NCBI RefSeq assembly: GCF_018502385.1
Contig: NZ_CP075523.1
Location: 1,488,001-1,552,000 of the forward strand
DNA from: Synechococcus sp. LA31
Lineage (GTDB): Bacteria; Cyanobacteriota; Cyanobacteriia; PCC-6307; Cyanobiaceae
Direction: 5' to 3'
Length of the DNA stretch: 64,000 nucleotides
How positions within the stretch are numbered: the stretch's first letter is position 1; the number at the start of each line of letters is the position of its first letter. Below, piece by piece: positions 60,262 through 64,000 of this stretch. The notes under the pieces were generated by a model that ran no database searches, was not told the DNA's origin, and worked only from the letters and a program-made list of their open reading frames with translations. Position numbers and translations under genes: made by a program.

Positions 60262-60582
60262 ATGACGCCCCTGCTACTGGAGCACAGCCTTAGCCATGTG
60301 TACCTGGTGCGGCTGTTGACCTTTGATCCGACTGCTGATGGCAGGGCCTACTACAAGATCGGCAAGGCCATCTCCATCCCCAAGCGGATCAAACAGTTCG
60401 GGCCGTGTGAGCTGATCGCTGAAGCCCAGCTACCCAGCGAGAAGGAAAGCCTGGCTTTTGAGGCGCAGCTCCACCAGCAGTTCGATCAGTGGCGCAAACC
60501 GGAGACTGAGATCTTCTGCTTCACCCCGGACCAGGTGGAACAGGTCAAGGCAGCGATGACGACTGCCACCATCCCTGGCTAA
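60262..60582 (+). pseudogene. GIY-YIG/T5orf172-like gene, 3' part
   Basis: Reads LLLEHSLSHVYLVRLLTFDPTADGRAYYKIGKAISIPKRIKQFGPCELIAEAQLPSEKESLAFEAQLHQQFDQWRKPETEIFCFTPDQVEQV. The VYLVR...YYKIGK...KRIKQFG series matches a GIY-YIG-fold (T5orf172/MUG113-like) domain. An ATG at 60262 just before the duplicated segment could still express a 106-residue protein. Its natural N-terminal part is at 58410. Possible endonuclease; activity not shown. Confidence 0.7.
60277..60346 (+). repeat. Right copy of imperfect direct repeat flanking the protease insert
   Basis: Right copy of the segment at 58788-58861, same orientation, differing at about five positions. Begins near CTGGAGCACAGCC and ends GGCAGGGCC, where the GIY-YIG frame continues intact. 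Confidence 0.8.
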
Positions 60583-60591
60583 CAGCTAGGT

Positions 60592-60729
60592 ATGGCCTGC
60601 TTCCTGCCCACCAACGAGGCGCTGATCGAGCTAGCCAGGCTCACTGGCCGGGAACCCAATGACCCAGCACTCACCCAGCTATTCCGATGCCCTGGTGCTA
60701 CGCGGGCACCTGACGCCATGGCTGCCTGA
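60592..60729 (+). CDS. Possible 45-residue protein (unknown)
   Basis: MACFLPTNEALIELARLTGREPNDPALTQLF then a short non-conserved-looking end. A second frame from 60659 to 60793 reads MTQHSPSYSDALVLRGHLTP and WLPDWWELIRWSRAKKIVATW (44 residues), which looks equally protein-like. The two overlap, so either one is real or both are pieces of a frameshifted gene. No family. Confidence 0.35.
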   Translation: MACFLPTNEALIELARLTGREPNDPALTQLFRCPGATRAPDAMAA

Positions 60730-60841
60730 CTGGTGGGAGTTGATCCGCTGGAGCAGGGCCAAGAAGATCGTGGCCACCTGGGGGCAGGGCTGAGGCAGCC
60801 GCTGCAAACTGCTTTGCTGTCAGCCGTCACCCGCTCAACCC

Positions 60842-61117
60842 ATGGGTCTCTGGGGCGTAGACAAGCCCGAGCAGAAACGCCAGCAGGGCCGTGGTGGCAT
60901 CGGCTGGTTGCGCTCCCCTGACGGTGACAAGGTCATTCGCATCCAAGGTGCAGACGAATCCCTCCATGCCAAGTGGGTGGAGGTGACTGATGCCGACATC
61001 ACCAGCTCAGGCAGGCCCCTGGTGAGGCACTGCAGGCGGATGCTGCGCTTCAACGCTGAACGGCTCTGGCACAGCATGATCGGCCAGAACTGGAAACGGG
61101 TGCCGTCGCAGTGGTGA
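60842..61117 (+). CDS. DUF1651-like small protein
   Basis: 91 residues: GIGWLRSPDGDKVIRIQGADESLHAKWVEV, then PLVRHCRRMLRFNAERLWHSMIGQNWKRVPSQW. The order WL-strand, R-R-M-L-R-x-A-x-x-LW, W-K-x-V matches DUF1651, a small family found mainly in Prochlorococcus and Synechococcus and often near mobile regions. Function unknown. The 5' choice at 60842 is uncertain. Confidence 0.62.
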   Translation: MGLWGVDKPEQKRQQGRGGIGWLRSPDGDKVIRIQGADESLHAKWVEVTDADITSSGRPLVRHCRRMLRFNAERLWHSMIGQNWKRVPSQW

Positions 61118-61135
61118 AACAACGAAACCCTCAAG

Positions 61136-61705
61136 TCATGGACGATTGAAATTGTCGCTGTTTACGTGGAGATCCCAAACCTTTGCACCTACTTCATCGT
61201 TATTATCAAATGATTCGATGGTAAACGTTGGCTTTGGTGCAGATTTAATAAGCAATTTCTCTTGTTCACCGAACCATGGCGTCTTGTCCATGTCCAAAAG
61301 ACTGCTGTCGAACTTGCCCCAGTACCCCTTAGGAAGCCCCATAATTCGATCGCTTCGATTTACTTTGCTAAGTAAGATATACCTTTCATCTTCAAGAGAG
61401 AGGGTCGTGAAATCGTCGGACCTTACATTGGGATATCCAAGAGACGGATTATCGAATTTAAAGCCACCAAAACGGGTGTTGTTATTGGGACCGGCGGGGT
61501 TAGATATGATATCTACAATCACATCAAATTTCCCCGGTCCCCAAACCGACCCCTCGATGCCATCAAGTCTGCTGCCGGGTTCAATATTGGTAATTTCATC
61601 GAACTTGCGATCGCGATCATTGTCGATCTTGACCTTAATCCGCTCGCTAGAGTCGTTGATGATGTTGACCCTGGTGGGCAGTACCAACTTGTGTGCGCAA
61701 CTCAA
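61136..61705 (-). CDS. Unknown AT-rich accessory protein (189 residues)
   Basis: Not recognised. Beta-rich hydrophilic sequence (VNIINDSSERIKVKIDNDRDRKFDEITNIEPG, WGPGKFDVIVDIISNPAGPNNNT, WGKFDSSLLDMDKTPWFGEQEKLL). No signal peptide or membrane helix evident. Base composition is AT-rich like the protease at 58900 and it has the same direction, suggesting they came in together or from a similar source. Confidence 0.6.
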   Translation of the reverse strand: MSCAHKLVLPTRVNIINDSSERIKVKIDNDRDRKFDEITNIEPGSRLDGIEGSVWGPGKFDVIVDIISNPAGPNNNTRFGGFKFDNPSLGYPNVRSDDFTTLSLEDERYILLSKVNRSDRIMGLPKGYWGKFDSSLLDMDKTPWFGEQEKLLIKSAPKPTFTIESFDNNDEVGAKVWDLHVNSDNFNRP

Positions 61706-62043
61706 TCTTTTCTAGCAGTGAAGAGTCGACGAGTCAAGTTAAAAGCTTTTCATTCTATTGTCTGATTATGTCTTTGTAGGCTTGATTGAATTTACTATCT
61801 GGCGATTAGCATGATCCGAAGGAGCCAGATGGTCTTACTGGGACGCACTACGGCTACTGAATGACCTGGCGACAAAACGCAGCCACCAGGCTGGTTGGGG
61901 TAGCCGCTGCCGACCAATCTGTCAGAACCTGAACCTCCAGCGCTAGGAAACCTCTGCACAAACCTAACAACAAGTCTTCAACTATTGGCAATGGTGCCAG
62001 GTATTGGATGTTAATTGATGGCTCTTGGTGGTCTATTGAAGAA
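61706..62043. other. Non-coding AT-rich gap
   Basis: 338 bases upstream of the AT-rich gene at 61136 and downstream of the barrel gene at 62110. No convincing reading frame. Contains AT-rich stretches near 61735-61815 that could hold the promoter for the 61136 gene. Confidence 0.5.
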
Positions 62044-62047
62044 ATAA

Positions 62048-62073
62048 AAAGCCCCTGCGGTTGCAAGGGCTTT
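62048..62073 (-). terminator. Intrinsic terminator of the barrel gene
   Basis: Read on the reverse strand: AAAGCCC ... GGGCTTT stem (62067-62073 with 62048-62054) with an inner TGCA/TGCA stem, followed by TTATTT. It lies 37 bases after the stop of the leftward gene at 62110. On the forward strand no good T run follows. Confidence 0.8.
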
Positions 62074-62109
62074 GGGTGGTTAGGCTGCAGCCTGGCAATT
62101 GATGAATAA

Positions 62110-63099
62110 TCAACACAAACGGATTGTTACAGAATAGTTCCAACATGCAACATCAATATCGTGCACCCGCACGTCCCTAGTGCTAGGTGTTGATGTTAGG
62201 GCTTCAACTGCAGCATTGGATTTCGGTGTTTCTTTCCCAGGACCACCATTGGTATTAAAGCGCCACTTGATATCAGCTGAGAAGCGAGTGTCAAAGGAGG
62301 CGTCGTAAGAAAGATTGGCACCAATAGAGACCTCGTTGTTGATGGCGTAAGCCAGTCGTCCCAGGATGCCGACATTGTCTACTTCTGGATTGCCGTCATC
62401 ATCAAGGTCGCCGTTTTGGTAATAGCCACCGAGTGATGCCAACAGTGATGGAGTGATGCTGTACCCAGCATCTAAGCCAACAGTTGTCAGCACGCCTCCC
62501 TTGTAGACGGAGTTGAGCTGTTGGTCTTCCTCTCCTGTTGGAATGAGCCCATAAGCGTTAAAACGCCACTTCTCACCAACAGCTTCTGCGTTGACGGCAG
62601 CCTGCTGGAAGAAAGCCGTGCGTGAGGCATAGACAGGGATGCCTGTGTCAGAGGGACCCGTGCTCATCGGTCGGGTGTCATAGCCCGCATTGATGCCATA
62701 CATCCAACGGCGGTCGCCGTTGAGCCAGCGATAGCCCAGGCGGGATGAGGTGGAGATGGTGGTGCCAGCAACGGTGGTGTTGATGATGCTGGAGTAGTTG
62801 TTGATGTCTGCGAAGTTGGCATTCGCCAGGACATCAGCGAAGAAAACGCTGTTTTTGCCAACGACCAGTGGCAGGAAGCCACCAATGCCGGCTTGGTTCG
62901 GGGTACCAGCAGCTTGCGTCTGTGCCTGGACGCCAACCTGAGGCTTGACCACATCCTTGAGGTTGATTCTCATCACACCAAGGTCCTCAGCTGAGCCCTG
63001 CGCCACTTCAACGGACTTGGCGTTGACCTCAGGGATGGATGCCAGTGCCAAAGCAGCAGCGCCCGTCAGCGAAAGGCTTCTACGGATGGACAGCTGCAC
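62110..63099 (-). CDS. Inverse-autotransporter-like outer-membrane beta-barrel
   Basis: GTG start giving a signal peptide (MQLSIRRSLSLTGAAALALASIPEVNA), then a linker and an alternating amphipathic barrel: FFADVLANANF, SSRLGYRWLNGDRRWMYGINAGYDTRP, KWRFNAYGLIPTG, GLDAGYSITPSLLASLGGYYQNGD, GRLAYAINNEVSIGANLSYDASFDTRFSADIKWRFN. The LGYRW...YGINAGYD pattern is typical of intimin/invasin-type inverse autotransporter barrels. No passenger domains follow: only ~50 residues after the barrel. Outer-membrane location inferred. Could be a truncated adhesin or barrel-only protein. Confidence 0.8.
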   Translation of the reverse strand: MQLSIRRSLSLTGAAALALASIPEVNAKSVEVAQGSAEDLGVMRINLKDVVKPQVGVQAQTQAAGTPNQAGIGGFLPLVVGKNSVFFADVLANANFADINNYSSIINTTVAGTTISTSSRLGYRWLNGDRRWMYGINAGYDTRPMSTGPSDTGIPVYASRTAFFQQAAVNAEAVGEKWRFNAYGLIPTGEEDQQLNSVYKGGVLTTVGLDAGYSITPSLLASLGGYYQNGDLDDDGNPEVDNVGILGRLAYAINNEVSIGANLSYDASFDTRFSADIKWRFNTNGGPGKETPKSNAAVEALTSTPSTRDVRVHDIDVACWNYSVTIRLC

Positions 63100-63354
63100 A
63101 GCATTGACTCAATTCTGAGCAGCAGGTTGCAGCAAAAGCACTGCGTTGCAGCGGTTTAACGGTCAGCTTGTGATGTGGGAGCGCCTTGTAGAACCAGTTA
63201 GCCACTCCCGTAGCCACAGAGGTTCTCCCAGCTCTCCCCCAAGCCTTCTTCTGCCGCCCTGCCGAGCTGGTTGTCCAGAGCTTCCTTAGGTGCTTGGCGT
63301 TGTCTTTTGATCTTCGATTGGGGACCCCTCGATTCACATCCCCCTTACGGGGGC

Positions 63355-63852
63355 TTAGTCCTGAACGATCCCGATCGCTTTGCCGTGGGCGATGACGATC
63401 TGCGCGGCATCAATCACCTGGCGAGCGCGGCGCAGGGTGTCAGCCGGGCCACGGCCGCGGCGGATGTGCAACTCGCAGCGATCCCAGCTCTGCACCAGGG
63501 CGCAGGCCTCGAGCACATCCCTTGGTGTGTCATCGCGCTGCAGGAGCACCTGCACCAGGCCGACGCCGTGTTGATTCCAGAGGGTGTCGCCGGCGTTCTC
63601 CGGCCCGACCATGGCGTTCTGCAGCAGCTGCACGAGCTGTTCGGTTGTGGGCTGCCCGGCGCTGCCCTGCTGGGCCTGGCGGCGTTCGCGGGTGCTTAGG
63701 GGCGCGCTGTAGCTGAGCCCAGTGCCGGGGATGCCGACCGTGCTGCGGGCCGGGCCATCACGGCCGATCGGCACGTTGACGGTGGCGCCGCGGCCACCGA
63801 TCGAAAGGGAGCTGAGCCCGTTCTTGCTGAGGTTGATGGCCAGGCCGGGCGG
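63355..63852 (-). CDS. DUF4236 protein without intact 5' end
   Basis: Reverse-strand frame: PGLAINLSKNGLSSLSIGGRGATVNV then TVGIPGTGLSYSAP are the DUF4236 hallmarks (about 60 residues), followed by a helical C-terminal part to the stop at 63355 (PTTEQLVQLLQNAMVG..., RRARQVIDAAQIVIAHGKAIGIVQ). DUF4236 proteins begin about 15 residues before PGL with a Met-Gly-Phe-type start, but here no ATG, GTG or TTG is in frame up to the window end; the first standard start, GTG at 63774, is already inside the domain. The gene looks truncated by recombination near 63855. Confidence 0.65.
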   Translation of the reverse strand, partial: PPGLAINLSKNGLSSLSIGGRGATVNVPIGRDGPARSTVGIPGTGLSYSAPLSTRERRQAQQGSAGQPTTEQLVQLLQNAMVGPENAGDTLWNQHGVGLVQVLLQRDDTPRDVLEACALVQSWDRCELHIRRGRGPADTLRRARQVIDAAQIVIAHGKAIGIVQD

Positions 63853-63873
63853 GACGCCCCCCGTGCCGATGCC

Positions 63874-64000
63874 TTGGGCGCTCTGAGCGAGTTCCTCGAA
63901 GACATCAAGGAGAACCCTGCACTCAGAGCTGCGGCCACCCTGCGTGCGATGGATCGGCTGCGTGATGCCCTGCTGCTGATTGAGGAGACGGCTTCGGTGG
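63874..64000 (+). CDS. Partial gene at window end (unknown)
   Basis: Forward frame reading LSEFLEDIKENPALRAAATL then RAMDRLRDALLLIEETASV, still open at the last base. The helical, charged pattern is strongly protein-like, unlike its antisense. A TTG at 63874 is the only nearby start. Too short to name. Confidence 0.4.
   Translation, partial: MGALSEFLEDIKENPALRAAATLRAMDRLRDALLLIEETASV

Larger units (their letters stand above)
47107..63350 (+). mobile_element. tRNA-Arg-integrated satellite-like element with mosaic right part
   Basis: The core 47107-58100 is co-oriented: integrase, AlpA-like HTH, eight small unknown genes, RHH regulator, a fused helicase-exonuclease-polymerase, two small-terminase-like genes. 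It has its own integration and replication genes but no visible capsid, tail or large terminase. The part from about 58100 rightward has mixed orientation and AT-rich inserts and may be cargo or a second element. The left end is the tRNA; the right end is arbitrary here because no attR was recognised. Layout resembles PICI-type phage satellites and picocyanobacterial tycheposons; assignment is inferred. Confidence 0.65.

Noticed and set aside
63298-63360. Possible right attachment site near the DUF4236 gene
   Set aside because: CCCCC/GGGGG hairpin and a GATTC-containing stretch recall tRNA 3' ends, but they do not match the tRNA-Arg 3' sequence.
47107-64000. CRISPR array
   Set aside because: Checked the accessory region for regularly spaced repeats; only the short non-regular repeats reported above were found.

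Overview
The window reads as chromosome of a GC-rich unicellular picocyanobacterium (Cyanobium / Synechococcus type). The evidence is chlorophyll synthase (chlG), a PetP-type cytochrome b6f subunit, the cyanobacterial clpR-clpP pair, a DUF1400 alpha/beta hydrolase, and a DUF1651-like protein typical of Prochlorococcus/Synechococcus. All functional calls rest on motifs read by eye; no database search was run.

Positions 1-27000 are dense housekeeping genes: panB (5' cut by the window), hemW, a membrane PIN-TRAM protein, clpR-clpP, ilvC, cobD, two exopolysaccharide-type genes, tRNA-Ser(CGA), comEC, a LysM protein, a LuxR-type regulator, glyQ, menG/ubiE, hisF, petP, chlG, a class A PBP, rsmB, an alkyltransferase-like protein, a TrmH-type methylase, an orphan DppC-type permease, and a signalling block of two response regulators, a DUF1400 hydrolase and a histidine kinase.

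Positions 27167-33252 form a type IV pilus island. A major-pilin-like gene is followed by two convergent minor-pilin operons with the same gene order (PilX-, PilV-, FimT-, PilW-like). The rightward copy is AT-richer and its PilW-like protein ends in RTX calcium-binding repeats.

Positions 33300-47100 return to housekeeping: a secreted stand-alone DUF1400-like protein, lepA, an SMR transporter, a NifU-like scaffold, serS, mqo, rseP, rpsN, pnp, cysQ, rsmI, a LapA-like protein, an HTH protein and tRNA-Arg(UCU).

Downstream of tRNA-Arg lies an integrated accessory element. A tyrosine integrase and an AlpA-like HTH protein lead a compact run of eight small unknown genes. A terminator, a hairpin-rich spacer and a CopG/RHH-like regulator follow, then a 1,556-residue protein that joins a toprim/DUF3854-like N-terminus, a VirE-type helicase, a DEDDy exonuclease and a family A DNA polymerase. 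After it come two small-terminase-like genes. No capsid or large terminase gene is visible, so the layout resembles a phage satellite (PICI-like) or the tRNA-integrated elements called tycheposons in picocyanobacteria. To its right is mosaic, partly AT-rich cargo: a GIY-YIG-like gene split by a serralysin-like metalloprotease between imperfect direct repeats, a DUF1651-like gene, an orphan AT-rich gene, a short inverse-autotransporter-like barrel, and a DUF4236 gene without an intact start. No right attachment site was found, so the right border is unknown.
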